9,513 nucleotides of DNA from Alphaproteobacteria bacterium (GTDB taxonomy: Bacteria; Pseudomonadota; Alphaproteobacteria; Micavibrionales; Micavibrionaceae). The stretch lies in the NCBI GenBank assembly GCA_002701555.1, contig NZVS01000014.1, positions 1 through 9,513 on the forward strand, given 5' to 3'. Under the pieces are notes generated by a model, which saw only the letters and a list, made by a program, of their open reading frames with translations, was not told the DNA's origin and searched no databases. Of this stretch, positions 1 to 5,652 are shown one piece after another (the stretch's first letter is position 1; the number at the start of each line of letters is the position of its first letter). Made by a program: the position numbers and the translations under genes.

Positions 1-63
1 ACGGAATCCGTGCCTGCGTGCGCGAACCAGTCTGCTTGGCTGATATGTTCTTTTAGTAGACAT
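1..63 (-). CDS. rpmH: 50S ribosomal protein L34 (5' part; gene continues past the left edge)
   Basis: Only the first 21 codons are present, read leftward from the ATG at 63-61. The translation MSTKRTYQPSRLVRARRHGF plus one Arg matches the highly conserved N-terminus of bacterial L34 (KRTYQPS..VR.RRHGFR), a small basic protein of the large ribosomal subunit. It carries two extra residues (S, T) between the initiator Met and the usual KRTYQPS. A strong Shine-Dalgarno, AAGGAG at 75-70, sits 6 nt before the ATG and fixes the start. A near-consensus promoter lies about 75 bp upstream. The remaining roughly 25 residues are outside the window. In most bacteria rnpA and yidC follow rpmH, but that cannot be checked here. 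The identification is very secure despite the truncation. Confidence 0.95.
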   Translation of the reverse strand, partial: MSTKRTYQPSRLVRARRHGFR

Positions 64-139
64 TTTTTACTCCTTCACCGATGAGGTTCAAAAATTTACC
101 AATTTGTAAGTTTTTTCACCTAATGTCTTGAGATTGGTC

Positions 140-168
140 GTTATAATGGCTAAAACTTATTCTGTCAA
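140..168 (-). promoter_or_regulatory. Near-consensus sigma-70 type promoter for rpmH
   Basis: On the minus strand there is a perfect -35 TTGACA (168-163), a 17-bp spacer and a -10 TATAAC (145-140, five of six consensus bases). Transcription would start near 133, giving an untranslated leader of roughly 70 nt before the rpmH ATG. This is the best promoter-like sequence in the window, as expected for a highly expressed ribosomal protein gene. The start point is inferred. Confidence 0.8.
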
Positions 169-256
169 CATGAAGATGACACTTTAAACTTATTTAATAA
201 TCTGGCATCCTAGGTCAGGACGTTATTTTCCTAAAATACACTACAAGGAACAACTT

Positions 257-898
257 ATGTATGAAGACAATCAATGGAATGCGGTGACAGGCGAGGAACT
301 GGAAGGGTTTCTATCGCAGGTTAATCCTATAGACCAGAAACTGACTGTTTCCCCATCTACTGCCACTGTGGAATGGCGACAACTGCCTTGGTATGATTCC
401 GTTGCCATGATCCGTGTGCGTGATGAAAGCTGGACACAAAACAGCCTTACAATTTATTACCTGACAGATGCAGGAACACTATATCGCCTGAACGGAACAT
501 CACCGCCCATTCATGATATAAATGCGAAAGCCCCTATTAAAATCACAGATGATAATGTCTTAGAATATTTGCGTTTCTTCTGCTTTTTTGTACGTGGCGA
601 AGAAGGACCTTTCCTTATTGCCGAGGACCTGAACAATCCTAATATGCCGCCCATGGACGAAAAGATGAAAACCGTAATAGGTGGTGCTATACGGCCTGCT
701 TCTTTTGAAGGAAAAAATGAGCAGGGTCACTGGCTTTGCGATGCGGTAGTTTTTTATTCAAATGCTTTGTTTATTGCTAATTTCGCGGTTCACCCCACAG
801 GCATGATCGAAATGCTTGATGATGAGCCGATTGCGGCTGATTTAACTGTGCGCGTAGATAAGCCCGTCGCTCTTGATCAAGAAGGTAATCCTAAATAA
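257..898 (+). CDS. Hypothetical protein, unrecognised family, 213 residues
   Basis: I do not recognise this family. The protein is acidic and looks soluble and cytoplasmic: no signal peptide or membrane segment is seen. Notable stretches are a Trp-rich part (W40 to W59), a possible strand-turn-strand around residues 62-80, the aromatic segment YLRFFCFFVRGEEGPF at 104-119, and a charged C-terminal tail. The aromatic motif followed by RGEEGPF looks like a conserved core and would be the best search seed. The start is supported by AAGGAA at 244-249, 7 nt before the ATG. A TAAAAT hexamer at 232-237 could be a -10, but no convincing -35 accompanies it. The gene is divergent from rpmH and ends at a strong terminator, so it appears to be monocistronic. 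Codon use looks ordinary. It is confidently a real gene of unknown function. Confidence 0.85.
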   Translation: MYEDNQWNAVTGEELEGFLSQVNPIDQKLTVSPSTATVEWRQLPWYDSVAMIRVRDESWTQNSLTIYYLTDAGTLYRLNGTSPPIHDINAKAPIKITDDNVLEYLRFFCFFVRGEEGPFLIAEDLNNPNMPPMDEKMKTVIGGAIRPASFEGKNEQGHWLCDAVVFYSNALFIANFAVHPTGMIEMLDDEPIAADLTVRVDKPVALDQEGNPK

Positions 899-916
899 TA
901 GGAATTTGAGTTATAT

Positions 917-946
917 AAAAACCCGCTATATCTAGCGGGTTTTTTT
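917..946. terminator. Rho-independent terminator, possibly bidirectional
   Basis: The stem ACCCGCTA (921-928) pairs with TAGCGGGT (933-940) around a TATC loop. It extends outward by four A-T pairs, and a run of six T follows on the plus strand (941-946). It lies 19 bp after the stop of the unknown gene at 257-898. The A-run on the left side gives a shorter U-tract when read on the minus strand, so it could also stop transcripts of the convergent pilin-like gene ending at 988. Confidence 0.9.
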
Positions 947-987
947 GTAAATAGTCAGGAACTTGATTTATTTCTTATAAATGCGTT

Positions 988-1680
988 TTAATTGGCCTTT
1001 ATAACAGCATAAAAATAATAAGTGCCGGAACTTAATTCAAAACAGGCTGCCTTCTCACCTACAATTAAATCATCCGTAAAAGACATGTATGAGCCCCCGC
1101 CGGGCGGCCAAGATCCCGCTGCATATTTTGCTGTTCCAATAGTATTATCTTCTTCTTGCGGAATTGATGAAACATCAAGTCTAAGAGACGTGTTAAAGGC
1201 TTCACATGCGGCTTGCGTTACATTGGGAAGAAGCAAAATAAGATCTGTGGTTAAACCTGAAGGACTGTTATCTCCAACGCCCTCAACTCTGTTTCTACTC
1301 GAATATATATAGGCAGAACCGTCATTGATACCCGGGGGAGGGGATGTATGCGGATTTAAACCACCCCCTGCCGCATCAAAGACTTTGCAACTGCCATCGG
1401 TGCAATTAGGGTTGTTGTAACCGGCATCTAAGTCATTCTCGAAACTAAGGGTGGTAATATCGAAATTAGGCTGGAAAGCTATAATCTGTGCTACAGCGGT
1501 CCTCAAGCTTGATACGTATTGCAAAACCTCCCCTACAGCGAGTGCGTTCTGCTCAGTATCAACATTTGATCCAGTTTGCGTTGTACGTGTTACTGCATAG
1601 GTCAAAGATGCAAATAAAACTATTGCGATCAATATAATAAAAAGAACATTTCCTTGATTTGCACGCGTATTCATTATCAT
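988..1680 (-). CDS. Pilin-like, N-terminally membrane-anchored secreted protein
   Basis: The 230-residue product begins with a short polar stretch and then one hydrophobic helix at about residues 11-30 (GNVLFIILIAIVLFASLTYA). This layout resembles type IV prepilins and pseudopilins, with Gly10 where the prepilin peptidase would cut. The usual Glu at +5 is missing (Ile15 instead), so processing is doubtful and a plain type II anchor is possible. The rest should be periplasmic: a helix-prone segment (40-70), then a Gly/Pro-rich region (104-118) and four cysteines (C93, C98, C159, C213) that could form disulfides. I recall similar orphan proteins in alphaproteobacteria but cannot name a family. 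The start is uncertain: ATG at 1680 or 1674 (Met3), neither with a clear Shine-Dalgarno. It diverges from the cytosine deaminase gene with only 38 bp between starts. A role as a pilus or secretion minor subunit is inference. Confidence 0.8.
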   Translation of the reverse strand: MIMNTRANQGNVLFIILIAIVLFASLTYAVTRTTQTGSNVDTEQNALAVGEVLQYVSSLRTAVAQIIAFQPNFDITTLSFENDLDAGYNNPNCTDGSCKVFDAAGGGLNPHTSPPPGINDGSAYIYSSRNRVEGVGDNSPSGLTTDLILLLPNVTQAACEAFNTSLRLDVSSIPQEEDNTIGTAKYAAGSWPPGGGSYMSFTDDLIVGEKAACFELSSGTYYFYAVIKAN

Positions 1681-1688
1681 AGTATAAC
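1659..1688 (+). promoter_or_regulatory. Candidate promoter for the deaminase-endonuclease V unit
   Basis: TTGCAC at 1659-1664 and TATAAC at 1683-1688 are separated by 18 bp. The -10 matches five of six consensus bases, the -35 three of six. Transcription would start near 1695, about 24 nt before the ATG at 1719. The element overlaps the first codons of the divergent pilin-like gene, so the two genes could interfere with each other's expression. It is based on sequence match only. Confidence 0.4.
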
Positions 1689-1718
1689 ATGGATTTCAGA
1701 TAACTTAAGAGGGATTAC

Positions 1719-2288
1719 ATGCCTAAGCTCATAGTAAAAAATACAGAAATTACAGACTCAGCTCTGAACGCTATTGCTCATTTGCCGACAAGAAGTCTAA
1801 AATCCGTAGTTGATCCAGATTTTTTTAAAAAGCTAGCCGACAAAGATTTTATGCGCATAGCAATTTTTTTGGCACAAAAAGGCTATGATGAGGGCGGTTG
1901 CCCAATAGGTGGTGTGATTATCGATAACGAAACACGTCAGATTGTCGGAAAAGGCCATAATACCCTTGTTCAGGAGTCTCACCCTTATAATCATGGAGAA
2001 ACATCAGCCATACGTGACGCAGGTCGCATTGATTTTTCCAAAACAACAATATTTACGTCACTTTCCCCTTGCGATGTTTGTGCGACTCTAATTTACATGC
2101 GCGGATTTCCTCGCGTCGTCATCGGTGATATTACCAGCGCATCTGGCAACGAAGATATGCTTCGTGCAAAAAACATTCACGTCGATATTTTAGAAGACCA
2201 ATTGGGCATAGATATATACCAAGAATACCGCAGTGAAAATCCTGATCTGGATATCGAAGACTGGAAGGGTCTCGCCGCTGTCAAATAG
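1719..2288 (+). CDS. Cytosine deaminase, fungal (Fcy1-like) type
   Basis: A zinc-dependent deaminase of the CDA/tRNA-adenosine-deaminase superfamily. The zinc and catalytic motif HGE is at 92-94 (H92 ligand, E94 proton shuttle), and SPCDVC gives ligands C118 and C121. The flanks follow yeast cytosine deaminase closely: EGGCPIGG at 58-65 (yeast EGGVPIGG), GKGHN at 77-81, SLSPCD, and a C-terminal EDW segment resembling yeast WFEDIGE. The likely reaction is cytosine to uracil plus ammonia in pyrimidine salvage. It has about 30-40 residues more at the N-terminus than the yeast enzyme. The start is well supported by AAGAGGG at 1707-1713, 5 nt before the ATG, so the extension appears genuine. It is the first gene of a pair with endonuclease V (19-bp gap). 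The deaminase fold is certain; substrate could be another base or a pterin, since this subfamily also includes guanine-deaminase-like members. Confidence 0.87.
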   Translation: MPKLIVKNTEITDSALNAIAHLPTRSLKSVVDPDFFKKLADKDFMRIAIFLAQKGYDEGGCPIGGVIIDNETRQIVGKGHNTLVQESHPYNHGETSAIRDAGRIDFSKTTIFTSLSPCDVCATLIYMRGFPRVVIGDITSASGNEDMLRAKNIHVDILEDQLGIDIYQEYRSENPDLDIEDWKGLAAVK

Positions 2289-2297
2289 TAATCTATA

Positions 2298-2306
2298 TTA
2301 AGAGGG
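2298..2306 (+). promoter_or_regulatory. Ribosome binding site unusually close to the endonuclease V start
   Basis: TTAAGAGGG ends one base before the ATG at 2308. The identical nonamer is at 1705-1713 before the deaminase, there with a normal 5-nt gap. An in-frame TAA at 2299-2301 rules out an earlier start, and the next Met (codon 19, ATG at 2362) has no Shine-Dalgarno. Either initiation at 2308 is inefficient, or it depends on coupling to the upstream gene. Confidence 0.5.
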
Positions 2307-2307
2307 T

Positions 2308-2964
2308 ATGGAACATACCACCCCGAGTACCACAAAAGACGCTGTTGCCATTCAGAAAAATATGCGCAAACACGTTATTTTGCGGGACGAGTTTGAGGAG
2401 GTAAAAACCCTTGTCGGAATTGATGTTGGTTATGATCTTAAAAATAATATGAGTAAATGCGCACTTGTCCTAATGGATGCGGATAGTCTTGAAATAAAAC
2501 AATCTGTTATTGCACATGAAGAAAGCCCTTTCCCTTATATTTCCGGCCTTTTATCGTTTCGTGAAGCACCTGTTATCTTAAAAGCATTATCTGTTTTGGG
2601 AAAAAAGCCGGATCTTTTGATGATTGACGGTCAGGGCGTTGCCCATCCCCGCCGTCTGGGTATTGCCGCACATATAGGGGTTTTAACCGATTTACCCGCT
2701 ATCGGTGTTGCAAAGTCAAGGTTATGCGGGCATTACGATGAACCACCACCCTCAAAAGGTGCACATACCCCTCTGACTGACAAGGGAGAATACATCGGCA
2801 CAGTGTTACGTAGCAGAGATAATGTAAAACCATTATTTATTTCTGCCGGTCATAAAATCAGCCAAGAGACAGCACTTAAATGGGTTATAAACTCACTCTG
2901 GAAGTATCGTTTGCCAGAACCCACCCGTCTGGCAGATAAACTCAGTAAATATCATAAGGGCTGA
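2308..2964 (+). CDS. nfi: Endonuclease V (deoxyinosine 3' endonuclease)
   Basis: At 218 residues it is close to the E. coli enzyme (about 223). Endonuclease V cuts the second phosphodiester bond 3' of hypoxanthine (deaminated adenine) in DNA, and some members act on inosine in RNA. All hallmark motifs are present in order: GIDVGY with metal ligand D39; PYISGLLSFRE at 76-86, with the strand-separating wedge and catalytic E86; the DGQGVAHPRR segment with D107; IGVAKSRLCG with K136; ISAGHKIS at 178-185; and RLPEPTRLAD at 201-210. The wedge reads PYIS rather than the bacterial PYIP; as I recall the human enzyme has PYVS, so activity need not be lost. The start at 2308 is forced by an upstream in-frame stop and agrees with the E. 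coli N-terminal length, though the ribosome site is only 1 nt away. It is probably co-transcribed with the deaminase. No hairpin terminator follows. Confidence 0.95.
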   Translation: MEHTTPSTTKDAVAIQKNMRKHVILRDEFEEVKTLVGIDVGYDLKNNMSKCALVLMDADSLEIKQSVIAHEESPFPYISGLLSFREAPVILKALSVLGKKPDLLMIDGQGVAHPRRLGIAAHIGVLTDLPAIGVAKSRLCGHYDEPPPSKGAHTPLTDKGEYIGTVLRSRDNVKPLFISAGHKISQETALKWVINSLWKYRLPEPTRLADKLSKYHKG

Positions 2965-3077
2965 ATTTACCTCTAATTTCCTTAAAATCCTCAGTAATCT
3001 TAAAGAGTTTTTTAATCTTCTTGCCTATACTTAAACTGTTATAAACCCTTCTCTTAAGTGGAAAGTACATTTTTCAA

Positions 3078-3626
3078 ATGTTTGGAAATTTCAAACAATT
3101 TTGCAAAAAAGACGATGGAGCAACAGCAATTGAATTTGCTTTTGTGGCAATTCCTTTTGTCATCTTAATGATGGCTATCGTCGAAATATCGCTTTTTTTT
3201 GCCGCATCCAGTTTAATTGAAGGCGCGACAAGTTCGGCAGCACGCCTTATAAAAACAGGCCAATTACAGCAAATGGAAGATGCTAATCCACAAGAAGCCT
3301 TCGAAGCGGCCCTTTGCAACCATGCAAGTGTTTTTGCCAACTGTGAAGAGTTACAGTTTGAAGTCGTAGAATTGGATGGCTTCAGTGATGCCGCCAATTA
3401 TCAACCAGAATATGATGAGGACGGAAACCTTGTATCAAATGGATTTTCGACCGGCGGAGTTAACGATATTATATTGGTACGCACAATCTATCGCTATCCA
3501 TTGGTACTCCCTTTTTTCCAGCAGGTTTTCTCGGACGGCGCGAACGGGACGCGACTAATCATGTCAACGGTAGTATTCCAGACAGAACCTTATGACTTAC
3601 AGGCCGAGGAGGAGGCAGGAGCCTAA
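3078..3626 (+). CDS. TadE-like pilus assembly / pseudopilin protein (first copy)
   Basis: The 182-residue protein has the TadE layout: a short basic cytoplasmic head, the motif DDGATAIEFAFVAIPF at 12-27, one membrane helix (about 18-42) and a periplasmic domain. Gly14 before ATAIE places Glu19 at +5, the classic prepilin peptidase signature, so this copy looks processable. TadE-family minor pseudopilins serve the Tad/Flp tight-adherence system in the inner membrane and periplasm. C80 and C89 lie in the periplasmic part, and an acidic EYDEDGN stretch (111-117) is followed by the aromatic IYRYPLVLPFF segment common in these proteins. The Shine-Dalgarno is weak (GGAAAG about 12 nt upstream). This is the first gene of the tadE-tadE-tadG unit, with the next start 5 bp beyond its stop. 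No tad ATPase, secretin or prepilin peptidase genes are in the window, so assignment to a working Tad pilus is inference. Confidence 0.85.
   Translation: MFGNFKQFCKKDDGATAIEFAFVAIPFVILMMAIVEISLFFAASSLIEGATSSAARLIKTGQLQQMEDANPQEAFEAALCNHASVFANCEELQFEVVELDGFSDAANYQPEYDEDGNLVSNGFSTGGVNDIILVRTIYRYPLVLPFFQQVFSDGANGTRLIMSTVVFQTEPYDLQAEEEAGA
3617..3621 (+). promoter_or_regulatory. Ribosome binding site that sets the second tadE-like start at 3631
   Basis: AGGAG lies 9 nt before the ATG at 3631, inside a purine-rich stretch at the end of the preceding gene. The in-frame ATG at 3592 lacks such a site and would add 13 residues (Arg- and Pro-rich) that do not fit a TadE N-terminus. The ATG at 3631 is therefore preferred. 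Confidence 0.7.
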
Positions 3627-3630
3627 AGAT

Positions 3631-4155
3631 ATGATAAATATTATCAAAAAATATCTGCGTGACGAGGATGCGACGGCTTTTGTAGAAGCGGCCCTCCTGA
3701 TCCCCGTTTTAACCACTTTGTTGATGGGGGTTTTTGATCTTGGGAGCGGGATTGTGATTAACCAGAAAACCATCTCTGCATCACAAGTTGCCGCCGATCT
3801 GGTGGCTCGCGTCAAAACTATAGATCAGGCTATGGTAGATGATATCGTTGTGGCTTCTGAGCTTGCTTTTGATCCTTATGACACCTCCAGCTTTGGCATT
3901 GATATCATCAGTGTCGAATTTGACGATGAGGGATATCCCGTACAGCTCTGGCGCGATACACGTAATATGCCTCAAAACAATAACGCATTGGACAGTACAA
4001 TTGGCCTTGGCGAAGAAGGTGAAGGCATGATCATAGTCTCTACACGCTTCACTTATCTCCCCTATTTTACCCATCTTTTTACAAATGAATTTAATATGGA
4101 AGAAGTGGCCTTTACACGTGGACGGCGCAGTAAAACCGTCAGATGGGATGATTAA
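3631..4155 (+). CDS. TadE-like pilus assembly / pseudopilin protein (second copy)
   Basis: The product is 174 residues from the preferred ATG. The head MINIIKKYLRDED leads into ATAFVEAALLIPVLTTLLMGVFDLGSG (14-40), a TadE-type membrane helix. Glu19 is at +5 if cleavage follows Ala14, which would replace the usual Gly at -1, so processing is possible but less canonical than in the upstream copy. The remainder is a predicted periplasmic domain with a helical segment (45-75), an acidic strand region (88-102) and the TRFTYLPYFTHLF aromatic segment (138-150) typical of the family. The basic head IKKYLRD is shared with the following TadG-like protein. The gene starts 4 bp after the stop of the first tadE-like gene and ends 5 bp before the tadG-like start, suggesting translational coupling. 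A longer version from 3592 would overlap the upstream gene and is less likely. Confidence 0.85.
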   Translation: MINIIKKYLRDEDATAFVEAALLIPVLTTLLMGVFDLGSGIVINQKTISASQVAADLVARVKTIDQAMVDDIVVASELAFDPYDTSSFGIDIISVEFDDEGYPVQLWRDTRNMPQNNNALDSTIGLGEEGEGMIIVSTRFTYLPYFTHLFTNEFNMEEVAFTRGRRSKTVRWDD

Positions 4156-4160
4156 AGCTC

Positions 4161-5642
4161 ATGCTCCGGTTCATCAAAAAATATTTAAGGGATAAAAGGG
4201 CGGCAACAGCCATTGCTTTTGCTCTTGCTATTCCTGTCGTTGTTGGCTCTGCTGGGATGGCCATTGATGTGGCCAATGGATATCTCATAAAACAGCGCTT
4301 GACCCACGCACTGGATGCGGCAGCTGTGGCGGCAGCAGCGTCTTCCAATGAAGGGGGAAATCTGGAGGCCAAGGTTAATCAATTTTTCTATCAGAACTAT
4401 CCGCCGGAAAAACTTGGTGCCATAACGGATTTGGATATTTCACAGGTTGGCACAAATATTTCTGTTTCCGCCACAGCCCGCTATAACACATATTTCGCGC
4501 AGTTTTTAGGTATAGAAGAAATGGATGTAAGCGCAAATACGACTGTTGCCCGTGAAATTCTGGGTCTGGAGGTAGCCTTGGTGCTGGATGTAACCGGCTC
4601 GATGAATGATGAATATTATGACCCGGAAACCCGCGAAGACGTTGCGAATATTCAAGCTCTCAGAAAAGCCGCCACCAGTTTCACCAACATTCTTTTTAAT
4701 GCCGCGGTGTTTCAGGACACGATTAAAATTGGACTTGTTCCCTATTCCACATCAGTCAATGTTGGCCCCTATGGATTGGGATTTGATTTAAATGGTGAGG
4801 AATACGACACGGCCTTTGTAAATAATCCTAATGATTTGGACTATTATAATCCTCAGGCACCCCGCAGCAATCCTCAGGGAAATGTTTATGAAGACAACCG
4901 TGCCGATACGCAATGGCGCGGTTGTATCATTGAGAGGGAATATCCGGATGATACGGAAGATGCCGATAACTGGTGGCGATGGGATATGTATCGCTATACC
5001 TTTCGTTACCACCGCAATAATTATTATCGTCAGTATTATTGTAAAAGGCAAAACTGGCGTGGCGAATGTGTCGAATATGACCGTATCTATAACTATTTCG
5101 ATGATCTTTACGCGCGTGAATATGATGGCCGTAATTATATCTGTAATAAGTCCCACATCCTTCCATTGACCAATGACCGCGATGAGGTGAATTACCAGAT
5201 TGCCAAGCTGAAAGCCTCAGGTAACACAGTTGGAAATATTGGTATGGTGTGGGGATACAGACTGGTTTCCCCGCAATTTCCTTTTCGTGAGGGGGCAGCT
5301 TATAACGACCCCGAATGGAAAAAGGCGGTCGTTATGATGACCGATGGGGACAATTACATTGACGACAACTATTCAGGTTATGGCGGCTATACCCAGACAG
5401 ACGTTCGTAGCGCCTATGATGTAAATGAGCGCTTTGCCGAAACATGTGAAAACATGAAAGACCAGGGCATTATTATTTATACAGTCACGTTCAGTTCAGG
5501 TATTAGCGATAATACACGCGATTATTACCGCGAATGCGCAACTGATCCTGATAAATATATTAACGCTCCGACACAATCGGATCTGGTCGCGGCCTTTGAA
5601 CAAATCAGCCGTGAACTAAGTAACGTACATATTATTGAGTAA
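4161..5642 (+). CDS. TadG-like protein with von Willebrand factor A domain
   Basis: The 493-residue protein has a basic head, one membrane helix (about 15-36, RAATAIAFALAIPVVVG...), a TadG N-terminal region with the Ala-rich helix LTHALDAAAVAAAASS (47-62), and a von Willebrand A domain from about residue 136 to 487. The metal-ion-dependent adhesion site is recognisable as DVTGS (D143, T145, S147; Thr in place of the usual first Ser), T356 and TDGDN (D395). Between the first and second metal motifs is a large insertion (about 205-335), very rich in Tyr, Trp, Arg and Asp, with C255, C294, C303 and C328. Its end, C..SHILPLT, matches a segment common in alphaproteobacterial TadG-like proteins. 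Glu at +5 is replaced by Ala19, consistent with TadG not being cleaved like a prepilin. It is probably an inner-membrane-anchored periplasmic protein acting with the two TadE-like proteins. The N-terminus IKKYLRD copies that of the preceding gene. Confidence 0.88.
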   Translation: MLRFIKKYLRDKRAATAIAFALAIPVVVGSAGMAIDVANGYLIKQRLTHALDAAAVAAAASSNEGGNLEAKVNQFFYQNYPPEKLGAITDLDISQVGTNISVSATARYNTYFAQFLGIEEMDVSANTTVAREILGLEVALVLDVTGSMNDEYYDPETREDVANIQALRKAATSFTNILFNAAVFQDTIKIGLVPYSTSVNVGPYGLGFDLNGEEYDTAFVNNPNDLDYYNPQAPRSNPQGNVYEDNRADTQWRGCIIEREYPDDTEDADNWWRWDMYRYTFRYHRNNYYRQYYCKRQNWRGECVEYDRIYNYFDDLYAREYDGRNYICNKSHILPLTNDRDEVNYQIAKLKASGNTVGNIGMVWGYRLVSPQFPFREGAAYNDPEWKKAVVMMTDGDNYIDDNYSGYGGYTQTDVRSAYDVNERFAETCENMKDQGIIIYTVTFSSGISDNTRDYYRECATDPDKYINAPTQSDLVAAFEQISRELSNVHIIE

Positions 5643-5652
5643 TATTTTAAAC

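Noticed and set aside
142..147. Plus-strand TATAAT as a promoter for the unknown gene at 257
   Set aside because: The hexamer overlaps the stronger minus-strand rpmH -10, and no acceptable -35 lies 16-18 bp upstream on the plus strand.
1022..1312. Plus-strand frame opposite the pilin-like gene
   Set aside because: No ribosome site or recognisable product. The minus-strand frame has a proper membrane anchor and extends further.
3021..3045. Promoter for the tad cluster (TTGCCT with TTATAA)
   Set aside because: The spacing is only 12-13 bp, and alternative pairings give poor -35 matches. A promoter is likely in this 113-bp gap, but I cannot place it.
2982..3060. CtrA-type operator (TTAA-N7-TTAA) before the tad cluster
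   Set aside because: Several TTAA words occur, but the closest pair (3000-3003 and 3012-3015) is 8 bp apart, not 7. The region is simply AT-rich.
2965..3077. Terminator after endonuclease V
   Set aside because: No GC-rich hairpin followed by a T-run was found. The T-run at 3008-3013 has no stem before it.
4788..5156. Minus-strand frame of 122 codons, Ile-rich, inside the tadG-like gene
   Set aside because: Its Ile/Thr-rich sequence is the complement of the Tyr/Asn/Asp-rich coding strand; there is no start signal, and the tadG-like frame is clearly the coding one.
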